Below, piece after piece: positions 46,377 to 57,079 of a stretch of 64,000 nucleotides of DNA. Below the pieces are notes generated by a model. The model was not told the DNA's origin. It was given only the letters and a program-made list of their open reading frames with translations, and ran no database searches. Made by a program: the position numbers and the translations under genes. Within the stretch, counting starts at the first letter, position 1. Every line of letters starts with the position of its first letter. The stretch is from the NCBI GenBank assembly GCA_021234155.1, contig JAJEKV010000081.1, positions 432,467 to 496,466 of the forward strand. Direction: 5' to 3'. The stretch is from Isoetes taiwanensis (lineage: Eukaryota > Streptophyta > Lycopodiopsida > Isoetales > Isoetaceae).

Positions 46377-47959
46377 GTGACACCAAGCATTGAGACAATG
46401 GTGAAGGTTAGGGGCTCAGATTGTTGTTGGAGTGATTGTATGCAATTCTTCACAATAGAACAATTGGTGGAAGCAAGAGCCACTTTTCAAAGAGTACTTG
46501 TTGATGAGAGGAGGACCTACATGTACACAATCTTCGAGCATGCACTTCAAGATGAAAGAAACCCAAAGCAGAAAAAAGATACCCTTTGCTAGGCAAATGG
46601 ATATGTGCAAAAGCATGGCGAGTATCCATGCAATTCCAACTTCTTCATGGCATAATTGGCAAAAAAAAGCAGTGAGGGGAGCAGGATTGCTTTACATGGA
46701 AATAATGGTTTGTTGAGACCAACAAGCTAGGACCTTGGCTGCGGGGAGATATTTGAAAAATATATTGATTTCAATGCGGTGTCTATGCCACACAAAAGCG
46801 AGAAGGGATGAAAAGGGAAAAGCAGGTTGTTGAGAAAAGGTTGCCATCACATTGTACTCAAAAGAGTATTTTGGAAGAAGTGAATTCTCTACTTAGAGGT
46901 GGGAATTCTTCCAATATCCCAACCTAGCTTTAGTAGGTTATGGAAGAAGCATTTCAATCATGTCACCATAGCAACTTCAAACAACTTTGCAAAGTGCAAT
47001 TTATGTGCTAAGTTGAAGGAGACTCTTGATAAAGGCTGTGCAACCTAGTCAAAGGGCTAGGATAAGGGAGCATATGAAGGACCATATGGTGACCAACTAT
47101 CATGTAGATCATGTTATTGGATGTGGAGGACTTTATCTGCATTGGAACCCAATAACTATTTATGTATTATACATGACAAGATGGACCAACAAAAGACTTG
47201 TCTTCCACAATTCAAGTACATACCAAAGTCATGTGGAAGATCATACCCTTCTGAGATCTCAATGGCCGGGGGCAATCTTGCATGGGCAGAATCAAACCTA
47301 CTATGGCCATTTTAGTTTGGAGTTGTGGAGTGATGGTCAGATTTTCATATTGGGAGTATCATGAGGTGTTTGAGAAACTATGAAAATGGATACAATGGTC
47401 ACCTCGGGGACCTTCAGACTAGCCGAGGCACTACATAGAGCATTGTTAGATGGAAACCCTAACAATATTGAAAAGTTCAGCAAGGCAAGGTTTAGGAAGC
47501 ATAGGTCTAATGAACATGTTGGAGCTTCAACTTCACGTGCTAAACCTCAAGATCTACCCAAAAGGTTTCTCTTGCAACTTGATAATTGTCTTTGGCCAAA
47601 ATAAGAACAGTGGATGTTTTCTTTCCTATCCTACTTACTTGGTATTTGTGGGGATATTTGAAAGAGTTAATTTAGGGTTTCTTATGCCCGGGCATACCCA
47701 TGAGGATGTGGATGCATTATTTGGCAAATATAGTTGTATACTGAAGCAGCAAACAGTGACCAACTTTCCTAGGCTAATGGAAATCTTGCATGAATGCACT
47801 ACTCCAAACCCTATAGCTTCTCTCATAGAAGAAGTGCCCGATTGGAAGAGCTTTGTGGATGGTTATACATTGGATCTTGAAGGTCATTCCGGGCCTCTGC
47901 AGTTCACTTTTTGGGTGAGAGATGGGATTCCAATCTTCCAATGGAAGATGAGACCTTGA
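46377..47959 (+). pseudogene. Broken gene of the DUF7869 family (transposase-like)
   Basis: The pieces lie in shifting frames: CMQFFTIEQLVEARATFQRV and RTYMYTIFEHALQDER (46437-46560), NFAKCNLCAKLKETLD (about 46985), REHMKDHM (47070), NYLCIIHDKMDQQKTCLPQF (47150-47215), AGGNLAWAESNLLWPF, and QLDNC in a third frame (47575). The C-terminal piece reads KNSGCFLSYPTYLVFVGIFE, NLGFLMPGHTHEDVDALFGK and ILKQQTVTNFPRLMEIL. The set 'DKMDQQKT', 'LDNC' and 'GHTHEDVD' is the signature of proteins with the DUF7869 domain, a multicopy family found in animals and lower plants and probably of transposon origin. At least six frameshifts occur. It is not functional. Confidence 0.7.
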
Positions 47960-49320
47960 GAGGATGAGTGGAGAGGAGGGAGGAAATATGCGTAGAGATG
48001 AGAATGGCAAGCCTATGATACCTCTAGGTCAACCAAAAGCTTTAAAAACCTCTTGAAGAAGTGAAGCAATTGGGATTGACTAAGGAAGGAATCCAAGACT
48101 ATATAAAGCATTGGCAAACCAATCCGGATGACACCAACCTTAGTGCCTTGGTGGCTTCTTTGGAAGAAGGTGATTAACTTTGTTGGGGAGATAGACACAT
48201 CCTCGGATGAATTGAAAGAAGGGTGGTTGCCTAAAACTAGGTGGAAGACCTTAGCAGTCTTTGAGGATTTTTGATGACACTTGTAAGTAGCATTCGCAAG
48301 CAATATGCTCCTCCTCCTTCCGACAAACACTATGTTGGTCCTAAGAACAATAGGCCAAAGTTTCTAGGCATGGATGCTTATGAACCTTCCAGCACGACTT
48401 GGAATGCCACCAATTTGTGGTAGTAAAGCCATCAGATTTAGATACATATCCGGTGTGGTTGGGGTTCACTATCTCCGATATTTGCAAAGAAGAAGGTAAT
48501 ATTAACTTCAACCATGCGGGTGGAATGGTGGTGTCCGGTGCATCGAGTTGACCAGCGTGTCGGATAAAGAAAGGTACTTTCAGATTGTTGGACAAAGAGA
48601 TGGAGGAGAAATCCAGAGTGATCTGATCTTTGGCTAGACTATGAAAGTGTTTTGTACTCATGGACTCCAAACACTATTCCAGCTAGAAATGCGAGAATTA
48701 CAATACCTCAGGATGTCAGGAAGAAGGCTATGATATCATTGGGGGTGCTTGAAGAAAGTTGAATAACTATGTAAATTTTTGTTATCACGTTTTTATGATA
48801 TGGTGCTATATTGTGAAATATTGACTATTTTGTAAATAACATGATATTACGTTTTCATAATTTTGAGGTGAAATGTGTGAATTTGAATATGCTACTAAAA
48901 ACATGCAATATGAAATTTGTCCCAAAATTAAGACATAAACCCAATTTAATTGAATGATGGTTGGAGAACTAATCATAATGATCCGCCTCGATACCAACAT
49001 ATAAAAATTGTGGACTATACATGAGCGGTTGAAGGGATGCCTTTAACCATGTTGATCCCAAGCAATATGGATTCTCAATTAAGAGACCTAGTTGCTAATG
49101 GGATAAGGATGATGATAAAAATAAAAAATAAACTTGTTTTTCGGTTTGAGTAAAATATTTCTTGTTTGCTACCTTAAAATGAGTAAAATATGACTAGCTT
49201 GCGAGCTTAAAATGAGTAAAATGCATCTTCCTTGCTACTTAAAGTTAGTCAAATGGGTCATGCTTGCTAGCTTAAAATTCTCAAATTAGCACGAATTTAT
49301 CAAATTAATGAATTAACTTA
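47960..49320. other. Degraded 3' part of the DUF7869-like gene, then intergenic
   Basis: Coding-like traces to about 48770 (FVVVKPSDLDTYPVWLGFTI near 48420 is the best), then AT-rich sequence with no gene. Confidence 0.4.
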
Positions 49321-49428
49321 TCTACCTACCTATTTACCTACCTACCTACCTACCTACCTACCTACCTACCTACCTACCTACCTACCTACCTATCCTATCT
49401 ATCTATCCATCCATCCATCCATCTATCT
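49321..49428 (+). repeat. (CTAC)n and (ATCC/ATCT)n microsatellite
   Basis: About 18 CTAC units (49321-49393) run into ATCT/ATCC repeats. A second (ATCC)n block lies at 49491-49517. Simple repeat, likely length-variable. Confidence 0.95.
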
Positions 49429-49649
49429 GCAGAAAATGCTTTTGCACCTTTTGCCTTTACGTGCTATATCAATGCGTTTGTTTTTACTGCGTCCATCCAT
49501 CCATCCATCCATCTATACATTCATCCATATACCTATCTACTATCTTTCATACCGGATAAAGTTAGAGATGCATAAGAAGGCAATACTAAACTATAACCCT
49601 TTAGCACTTATCAGCTTGTTCAACTTATAAACAACTATCAGCCTTGGAT

Positions 49650-49980
49650 CATAAGTTCTCCAATGAAGAATGTATTCCACGAATTGCAACTGCTGAGTGT
49701 CTTCAACACGATAAATAAGGGCATTCTCCACTTTATTTTTTGCACCTTCTCAAATTGTGACTACCATTCCGAGCTGCTCTCAAAATCATCTATTTTTTTA
49801 CCCATCCTAATAAAAGATTTTTTTTTTTTGTCTCATTTAATTTGCAAATTGGGCTTGTGCAATTTGTGTACCATTTTGGCGTTGAACCTGGCATACTAAT
49901 CCTCATAAATTCTATGTTAGACAACCTCGTGGCATCTGATCCCTGCCGAAACAGAAAGGATGACAAGCTCCGAAGCAACA
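49650..49980 (-). pseudogene. Fragment of the ParB/methyltransferase-like gene family
   Basis: On the minus strand this segment aligns with exon 2 of the 51.4-55.2 kb gene (54510-54660). ALIYRVEDTQQLQFVEYILH here matches AIICSMEDTQQLQFVEYILQ there. One intervening stop and a frame shift are present, and neighbouring exons are absent. The copy is diverged (roughly two-thirds of bases shared), so it is an old paralogue. Confidence 0.65.
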
Positions 49981-51017
49981 GTTCACAGTAAACATTAAAA
50001 TATCTCTAATATAACCGTTAGAGTAAGCACCTATTGACAAATAGACAATACATTTAAGAGCTCCAAATTGGTTGGAAGCAAAAAACGTAACTCTGCAAGT
50101 TTCCTATAGCGGAAATGCAGGCTTGGGGTGAAGGTTAGAGTGGCGGGTAGAGAATTTACTTCCACGGAGCTTAGTTTGGCATGATTGTCTAGTGAAGTTT
50201 GTGTGTTAAGATATATTTGTGCAAGTTATACATATAGAGGCACAATAGGGAAATAGTATGAATTTCAATGCTATGTCATAGGACTATACGATGGCATTTA
50301 GATGGTATTGTGAATTTGAATGCTATGTGATAGGGCTATATGTATGATGACATTCTTGATCTATGTTACTAAAGATTTTCACGATTAACGAGTACACTGA
50401 ATTGCAAGGTTATAGCGGTTTGTATGTATATGCAGTTTCTCATGTTGGATGGTTTTTATAGTTGTTGGGGTGACTTTAAGACGAGTGTTAAGACAGGAAC
50501 TGAAAGATGCTTAGCGCTTAGAATTAGTGCAAACTACACATACAGATGCGGGATAGGAAAAGAGTGTGCTTACTTGATTTTACTAAAGATTAGCACGATT
50601 GACGAGTACACTGAACTGCAAGGTTATGGCGGTTACCTCGTGTGCAATTACATACTTTGAATGTACAACTAGGGCTAATATTGATCGAGAACCCAATCAA
50701 GGAATTTTTTTCTTCAAATAGGTTTGATATGCTATTTTTTTTTTAATCTAGAATTCAAGTCCAGACTCAAATTTGACAAATTGCACCTACATGCCCACTA
50801 TGGAGATGCCAACATTGAGTGCGGCATCACACTTTTTACTATCCAGTAAATGGTAAATGAATTTATAATTCAAAACCACAAAAGCATAACATTCAAAATA
50901 GATTGTTATGGCCGGTTCCTTAGCAATCATAAGCATGATTTCATTAATTAAAGAAAATTTGTTTTCTCATTTGACAACGAAATAGGTCGCAATAAGCTTC
51001 TGGGAATGGAAAATGTG
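49981..51017. other. Intergenic, no gene seen
   Basis: AT-rich. A loose duplication of the string with GATTAACGAGTACACTGAATTGCAAGG lies at about 50382 and 50598 (period 216). Nothing coding is recognised. Confidence 0.5.
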
Positions 51018-51162
51018 TTATTGTCGAGCTAATTGCATGGGTAATAAGCACATATTCGGCTCGCCAACTTTATAGCCGCGGGAAATTAAATGTACAGGCA
51101 TACTTTCATGGCGTTGGAACATTAACTTTAAAGCAGGCATAGCCTCACAAGTAATCCTGGAA

Positions 51163-51176
51163 ATCGCCATGGCGAT
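51163..51176. repeat. ATCGC-N4-GCGAT palindrome, site 1
   Basis: ATCGCCATGGCGAT, a perfect 14-base palindrome downstream of the ParB-like gene. Same geometry at 51270-51283, 53208-53221, 54829-54842 and 55072-55087. Confidence 0.8.
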
Positions 51177-51267
51177 ATTTGGAACAGCAAGGCATAGCAT
51201 ATATTTAGAGTGCACACCATATGGGAGCAGCATGAATTATTGCGGTAAGTGTTCTGAACTATCGAAA

Positions 51268-51285
51268 ACATCGCCACTGCGATGT
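51268..51285. repeat. ATCGC-N4-GCGAT palindrome, site 2
   Basis: ACATCGC-CACT-GCGATGT, seven-base perfect arms around four bases, in the 3' flank of the ParB-like gene. Confidence 0.8.
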
Positions 51286-52001
51286 TGTCGACAAGCTTAA
51301 CTATTGAATAAGAAAAAAGGTACAGATAGTTGAGTAAATCTAATAAGAGAAGAGATAAAAACTCAAACATTATATTATAATGAAGATTCATACATATGAG
51401 TGTCCAAGAACCAGAAATGCTAAAATTAAACGCTGAGGCACTTTTACTGAGCATCTCATTACAGAATCTGGATTAATGCCTAGCTCCGCGGCCATTCTTT
51501 CGGCGTGTTCTTTTCCAATGGCAATGGTCTGAGACAAATCCATTTCAAAATATCCTGTAACGTCAGAAATCTCAACGTACTTAAGAGAAGGTAGGCTCAA
51601 GAGAAGCTGAGGCCTTTTTCGACTTTTCTAGCAATGCCCGAGTTTCCTGTAGCCTCTGTTCGAACCCCTTTTCATCTAGCTTATCCAGGATCTCTTCCAT
51701 TTTACTAAAGTCTGTCTCCTGAGTTATTTTAATGTCCGGCATGTTTGCATTGATAGGCTCATCGTTCTTAGAAATTTCTTTCCTCTTCGTACGTAGGCCT
51801 TGCCATTTTCTTTAATGTCTCGAAGAAAGTTCTTAAAAATTTGCACACCTTGTCGTCATAATTAAAGGTAACGCTACGTTTTTCTTGCATCAGAGCCACC
51901 CTAGAAGCTGTCCCGGCTGAGAAGAAATAAAAAACACAACCATCGTCGGAGACCAACTCTTTAATCATGGTGTATATGTACGATGTATTTGCTTGATTTT
52001 T

Positions 52002-52166
52002 AAGGACAAAGTCCCCTTCCATAGCTGCCCAATGAACTTGGGCTTACCTGTGAAGTAAGGACAAAGTCCCCTTCCATAGCTGCCCAATGAACTTGGGCTT
52101 ACTTGTGAAGTAAGGACAAAGTCCCCTTCCATAGCTGCCCAATGAACTTGGGCTTATCTGTGAAGT
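52002..52166 (-). repeat. 55-base unit repeated three times at an exon edge
   Basis: Units start at 52002, 52057 and 52112 and differ by one base each. On the minus strand each contains AAGCCCAAGTTCATTGGGCA, coding for KPKFIGQLWKG in one frame, and an ACAG junction. The triplication therefore copies the start of an exon of the ParB/methyltransferase-like gene. 55 is not a multiple of three, so the extra units break the frame unless skipped. Confidence 0.85.
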
Positions 52167-53206
52167 ATTCCTGGTATCTTTTTTAGGTTTTCATGTCCAC
52201 CTCCTCGTTACCTGTAATCGGATATTTTGGCAGAAGTGTGTCTTTAGGTGCATTGGTCGACTAAATTAGACATAGCTCCAACTTGGGCTGCACAGGCAAA
52301 ATACGCGCCTCACTTATATTGATAGAAGTATGGCTAACATAATACTGGAATTCCTTAACCATTTTCTTGCTAACCCAGCCTTGTTCCTCGTAAGCCCCCA
52401 AGGATACATGAGAACTCATCAGAACTTGACTTAGGCTGTACAAGCAATTTGGCAAGTGGACAGATCTCAGAAACATGATGATGTGATACACCTTTGCAGT
52501 TGTCATGCCTGCTGAACAGATCGGTATATTTCTTTACATCCCAGACAGTGTTAAAGCTGTGCATGTCAATAAAAACCATTGTCGCATTTCCGACACTTGT
52601 CCCCGTACAAGTATACTTGATTTCGTGACCGCTTGCACGATGTTCCTCTTTTCCTTCAGTTTTTTTGCTTCCTCTGGCTTCAGTATAGCGAGAATAGCAT
52701 CTAAAAAAACACTTGGCAAAAGATTTCCCTAGACGTGATCCTTGTTATAGTTGGCCTTAATGTAGTCAAAATCTATACCTGCTATATCAAGCAGCCTCTG
52801 TTCATTGAGCTCGATAAAATGTGTCACTAGCTCCTCCATAGTACCGTATTGTTCTTCTAACAAACAGTTGGCATATGATAGCACCTCACCTGCATCAATG
52901 TCAGCATTCTGAGGTCTAAGTCCCTTTGCCCTCCAAAATCTCATTCATAAGTTGGAGGACCTCCACATTATGCATGCCAGGAAGGTACCTTAGGAATGTT
53001 TTGTTGAAAAAATCTTTGGATGACCTATCGGGTAGTTTCCCATGATCGTCTGCCACTTTACGATCTGCCCACTTATTTACAACTTCCATGAACTTAGACC
53101 AAGCTCTTCGCTGCATAAAAAGAAACTGCTTCTTGACCTTAAGCTCCTTTACTTATAAAGTAGTGGTGGCTATTTCAACAAAATTCTGAAAAGGAACACT
53201 GGTCAG

Positions 53207-53222
53207 GATCGCGGTCGCGATC
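53207..53222. repeat. ATCGC-N4-GCGAT palindrome, site 3
   Basis: GATCGC-GGTC-GCGATC in an intron of the ParB-like gene, with GATC at both ends. Confidence 0.8.
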
Positions 53223-54828
53223 TGCTCCAGCAAAATACAAGAAGATATACCTTCTATGCCGAAGTTACTGCTGTGCCCGTTGAAGCCTTATACTGATTTC
53301 GGAGTTGTTGAAGTTTCTCCACGAATGGTTCTTTGTACACAGTTTCAGCAATCATGTCATTGTATTGGATAGATAATTGAATGTATTCCATGTTGAACAG
53401 GTTTCCATTGAGCACACGTATTCTTCTTCTGGCGTATACTTTGGCAAATTCCAGACATTGTTTGACACTACCCATGAGGGAATAAAGAATCTGAGCAGCA
53501 AATATGCTATGATTTTTTTAAATAATATAAAAATTTTTGTTTTCAAGTTCTTCAGCCTCGACCAAGTAATTATCTTCCTGCGAGAGAATTTCATTTAACA
53601 TTTTAATACTTGGAAATCATGTATGTAAATGAAAGCACTTACTTTGCGATGGAATCAAATGGAACGACATTTGCGAGACTGAGAACCTCTGTAGGATATT
53701 TCTTGAAGCTCCTTATTAGCATTTGCACATGATCATTGGAGCGAACCCTGTGAGTCATTGTTGCTGGAGTCGTGTCGCAGTCAAAGATATTCACTTTCGT
53801 GAACCAGTTTACACCCATTGGATAAAAATTCTTAAATTCTTCGAGCTTGGAAATGGTCTGTTCTACAAGCTTGTTTTCCTCAACAGGATTGAACTTCAAT
53901 TCTTCTGGGATTCGAGTAGCAGAAGGCCAAGTCAAAGCAGATGAAATGGCTATTGAGACCTAGATGAGGTTGGAGTAGAGGATGTAGAAGGCTGGCTCCT
54001 ATTTTCAGTGTTTAGTTTTTGCAGGTTAATCTTAAAAGTATGTGTCTTTCTTGCTGGTACTTCACTGGAATCCTTGGTAGGTGGAGGCATGAGTAATTTA
54101 GGAGCCGAAGGATCTACAACAGCAGAAGAAACTAGGTTACCAGAGGATATAGAAGCGGAAGACAATAGTGGTTCTTTTGGTGCAGACGCTTTGCCAACAA
54201 TAGCCAGTGGCATAACCGTCCCTTTTTTGGCAACTGCGCGCAACCAATTTGTATCCATGCGAGAGGGCAGCTTGTTGTCTTTAGTGACCTTTATGGCACA
54301 GGAAGGAGGCTTCTTATCTGCCGATAATCGCTTTCTGCACCTGCTGAAGCCCACAATAATGTCTTTGTTGCATATGATGCCAGATAGACTCAGGGAATCG
54401 TATGATGACAGAATCCAACCATACCCCTTTGCACTAGTTGGCACACCCTTGCCACTAGCTGGCTTGTTTTGCTTGCTTGCCATCATTATGGATGGGTCGT
54501 GGTTCTGCCATTGCAAGATATACTCTACGAATTGCAGTTGCTGCGTATCCTCCATGCTACAAATGATAGCATCATGTACGTTATTCTTTGTGCCTTTCCA
54601 TATGGCTACAATTATACCCATCTGTTCAAAATCTTCTCCACCCTTTCCTGTCCTCTGGAAGAGGCAGAGGTCCTTGCGGCGGTCCCCCTTAATTATATGT
54701 GGTATTGCCTGGGCAATTTCCATGCACCACTTCCGGCTTCTGTCTGGAGTCACTATGCGCATTGGCTCCATGTTAGGTCCTCGAAAGAGATCAAATGCTG
54801 CAAAAAAATTATAAAAATGGTCAGACAC

Positions 54829-55089
54829 ATCGCCGTCGCGATCATATTTACCTGAAGCTACGTAAACGGACATCTTTAAGATAAGATGCCTCAAAGGAAT
54901 GCGGTCGCGATCTTTAAGAGAACTCCTTGACAAAATGGTCTCAACAATCGCTCTCGCAATCCTCGAGACAAGTATATGCTCTATTCTAATGATATAAGTC
55001 TCTGCGGGAATCACGGGTGCGGTTCCCACAAGCAATGTAATTTAAAAACGAATACTTGCAGAGATCAACAAGATCGCAGTGGCGATCTT
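54829..55089. repeat. Cluster of ATCGC-N4-GCGAT palindromes, sites 4-7
   Basis: Within intron 1 of the ParB-like gene: ATCGC-CGTC-GCGAT (54829-54842), AATGC-GGTC-GCGAT (54898-54911, one arm altered), ATCGC-TCTC-GCAAT (54947-54960, one arm altered) and AAGATCGC-AGTG-GCGATCTT (55070-55089, eight-base arms). Arms are kept while the four central bases vary. Confidence 0.75.
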
Positions 55090-55193
55090 CTTGAGCTATC
55101 TCCACCAAAAGACAAGATGAATAAGGTCTAAGACTACCAGTGCTAAATAAAAGCGTGAAAATTACCTCCTTTGAGGGTGGCAGATCGAGACAT

Positions 55194-55400
55194 GATATCG
55201 CTAGAGTTTTTAGAGGCGTAGATTTTTTGAAGGTGCAGATTTTCGCGAAAAATGGTCCTTAAGTAGGCGCCTGGCCTATAAATACTATGCAATTAATTGC
55301 GACGGGTGCATTTAGTACCGACGGTGTCTGCCATAAATTCCCCGTCATAATGACTGATGGTGCACTAAAACCTCACGGCGCCTAAAAATTCGGCAGGGAA
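55194..55400 (-). promoter_or_regulatory. Promoter module of the ParB-like gene, copy C
   Basis: Upstream of the ATG at 55193: TACTTAAGGACCATTTTTCG, similar to the ACGCCTCAAGACCATTCTCG region of copy B. Farther up are a TATA-like element at 55275-55285 (TATTTATAGG on this strand, TATAAATA on the other) and the palindrome GCAATTAATTGC (55289-55300). The layout matches copies A and B. Confidence 0.45.
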
Positions 55401-56460
55401 AAAAAGAATATTTCGGAATGAATGAAATCTTGATTGTGACACCCAAGACGTGTGTTAAATGTACGATGACTTGGACGTACATAATGAAACATAATTAAAC
55501 CATAATGCCCACGGCATGTGAGGTTTTTTGAGACAGAGACATGGATAATGCAGACCGTTATGGCGCAAAAGAAAGGATAGGAATTTAAAATTTGAAATCA
55601 AATCATTTGCCTAAAAGCATATTGAAGGTAATTCATTCCAAACAAAACAGGGAGTTATTCAATTGAGGCAGGGAGGATTCAATTGGTATTTGGGGAGGCG
55701 GCTGGCTGGCTCACCAGAATCTCTCAGTTTCCCGAGATATCACAGTTATTACGCGTTGAAGGGCATTTGCAGGCAAGATGTGTTGTTTAACTATCAACTC
55801 AATATGTATGTTTCGATTTTGTTCCATTGTTCTGTTGCATACGTCAAATTTACCCTACCAATGGTCTTTTGCATGTTCTCTTGCGTGATTTTGCCATGTC
55901 TGTTCCCCTTTTCATCCGTTGTTTTGTTGCATGCCTGAAATGCAATTTCCTGTGTACCCTAAAGAACACATACCACATAGGCAACATTCTTTCTATTCGA
56001 CATCATCATGTTGTAAAGAGGTTTCTAGAAAATGTCATATGACTTGCATGGCATTTTAACTCTTTTTAGCAAATCCAGGTGTTACCTACACTAGCCTAAA
56101 ATTTGCCTCATTTTGGGGGACGTGACTTCTCAACTGGATCACGATGGCGTTTCTGTGCAGCAACCCGAGTACTCATCTCGCTCTACCTTTGCAATTTTTA
56201 CCACTGGAAAATGTGATATCTTGCATTTGGATAGATGACTTGCAAGGCATTGAACCCTTTTTATCAAAATCAAGTGTTAGGTGCAGAACCCTGAGGCCTT
56301 CATCGGATTTTGGGAACTAGAGTTCTCAACCAGATCGCGGTCGCATTTCTGGGCAGCAGTTACCAGGTATTTGCATTGCATTATCACTGCAAAACAGCAT
56401 TGAGTGCTCCAGATCATTGCAACGGCAATTTCTCACAGCAATCGTTTCTATTTTTATTTT
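55401..56460. other. Intergenic, degenerate palindromes
   Basis: No gene recognised. Three diverged copies of a block holding TCTCAAC, the palindrome and TTTCTG-GCAGCA lie near 56130-56165, 56325-56360 and 56410-56440. They include ATTGC-AACG-GCAAT at 56416-56429, which keeps the five-four-five geometry of the 51-55 kb sites. Confidence 0.4.
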
Positions 56461-57079
56461 AGGATGGCTGAATTGAGGTCCATTATTTTTAGTGGAACGA
56501 AGGTTGGCGAGGGTAGTCCAAACACCACAACTTGCCATTACCTAAGGGTTATGCTGTAGTGTCTATAGAAGTCATTCTAGATGGAAGCATTCGGTTGCCA
56601 TATCCTGAACCCGAAATTGCAGTACTCGCAGAATCCAAAGGGAGTTCCATTCTATGGCCTGCGAGGGATGTAAGTAATCTGGCATCTGCACTATGCCCAC
56701 ACAGATTAAAAAGCTGAATTGGGTGTTGGTGGAGAATCCCTCATGTCCCTTCAAAACACCTGATCAGGACAGAGCCATTTCAAGGGATGAGCTTCTTGAG
56801 AGAAACTGCACACTCTTGCATGAGTGCTGCGTCATGCCTTATGGCTTCAGCGTGATCATTTTCACTGACTCTAACCATGCATTTGCTGATACAAGATTAG
56901 GAGATGATTTCTTGAGTGCCACCTTGATGAAGATATGTCCTATGCCAGAAAGGCCATCTATGAGATGCCAAGCTTGTGCTGAAATGCCACAAATCCACAA
57001 CCTGGTCAGGTGGTCCAATGCTTTGGTGTTGGTGGATAATATCCCAGTATCACTGCTAGTAAGGGCTGTGAAAGAATAG
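56461..57079 (+). pseudogene. DUF8039-like / CACTA-associated protein remnant
   Basis: The plus frame 56532-56717 reads KGYAVVSIEVILDGSIRLPY, IAVLAESKGSSILWPARDVS, similar to the C-terminal DUF8039 region of proteins that accompany plant CACTA transposons (pattern: variable value, hydrophobic P-P, L..A.G..I.WP...V). A second frame, 56693-57079, continues KLNWVLVENPSCPFKTPDQD to LVLVDNIPVSLLVRAVKE. That part is not recognised. The two frames overlap, so a shift separates them. Confidence 0.4.

Larger units (their letters stand above)
51388..55193 (-). pseudogene. Multi-exon ParB-like / amino-methyltransferase-like gene, probably broken
   Basis: Exon 1 is 55193-55166 (MSRSATLKG) and joins in frame to 54797-53950, which encodes FDLFRGPNMEPMRIVTPDRS, MEDTQQLQFVEYILQW and a Ser/Lys/Pro-rich tail. 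After a frame change, 53947-53646 reads VNIFDCDTTPATMTHRVRSN, DHVQMLIRSFKKYP. The next exon gives ENKNFYII, a stop, then NHSIFAAQILYSLMG (53514). Together these resemble a ParB/sulfiredoxin fold with its G-N-H-R-type motif. Further exons (53103-52916, 52914-52729, 52719-52262) include TMVFIDMHSFNTVWDV, in the place of a DPPY motif. At 52022-51768, VFYFFSAGTASRVALMQEKR resembles the FxGxG SAM motif of beta-class DNA amino-methyltransferases. The C-terminal exons are charged and end at 51388. Four frame breaks and one stop suggest decay. Domain calls are inference from motifs. Confidence 0.45.

Noticed and set aside
49321-49517. Regularly spaced short repeats, considered as a CRISPR-like array
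   Set aside because: Plain tetranucleotide microsatellite without spacers.
52002-52166. 55-base triple repeat considered as a minisatellite unrelated to genes
   Set aside because: The unit contains an exon edge of the minus-strand gene, so it is better explained as a local duplication of that exon.
54008-54855. Plus-strand frames of 268 and 128 codons
   Set aside because: Antisense shadows of the long exon of the minus-strand ParB-like gene, whose frame has exon 1 joining in phase and a paralogue at 49.7 kb.
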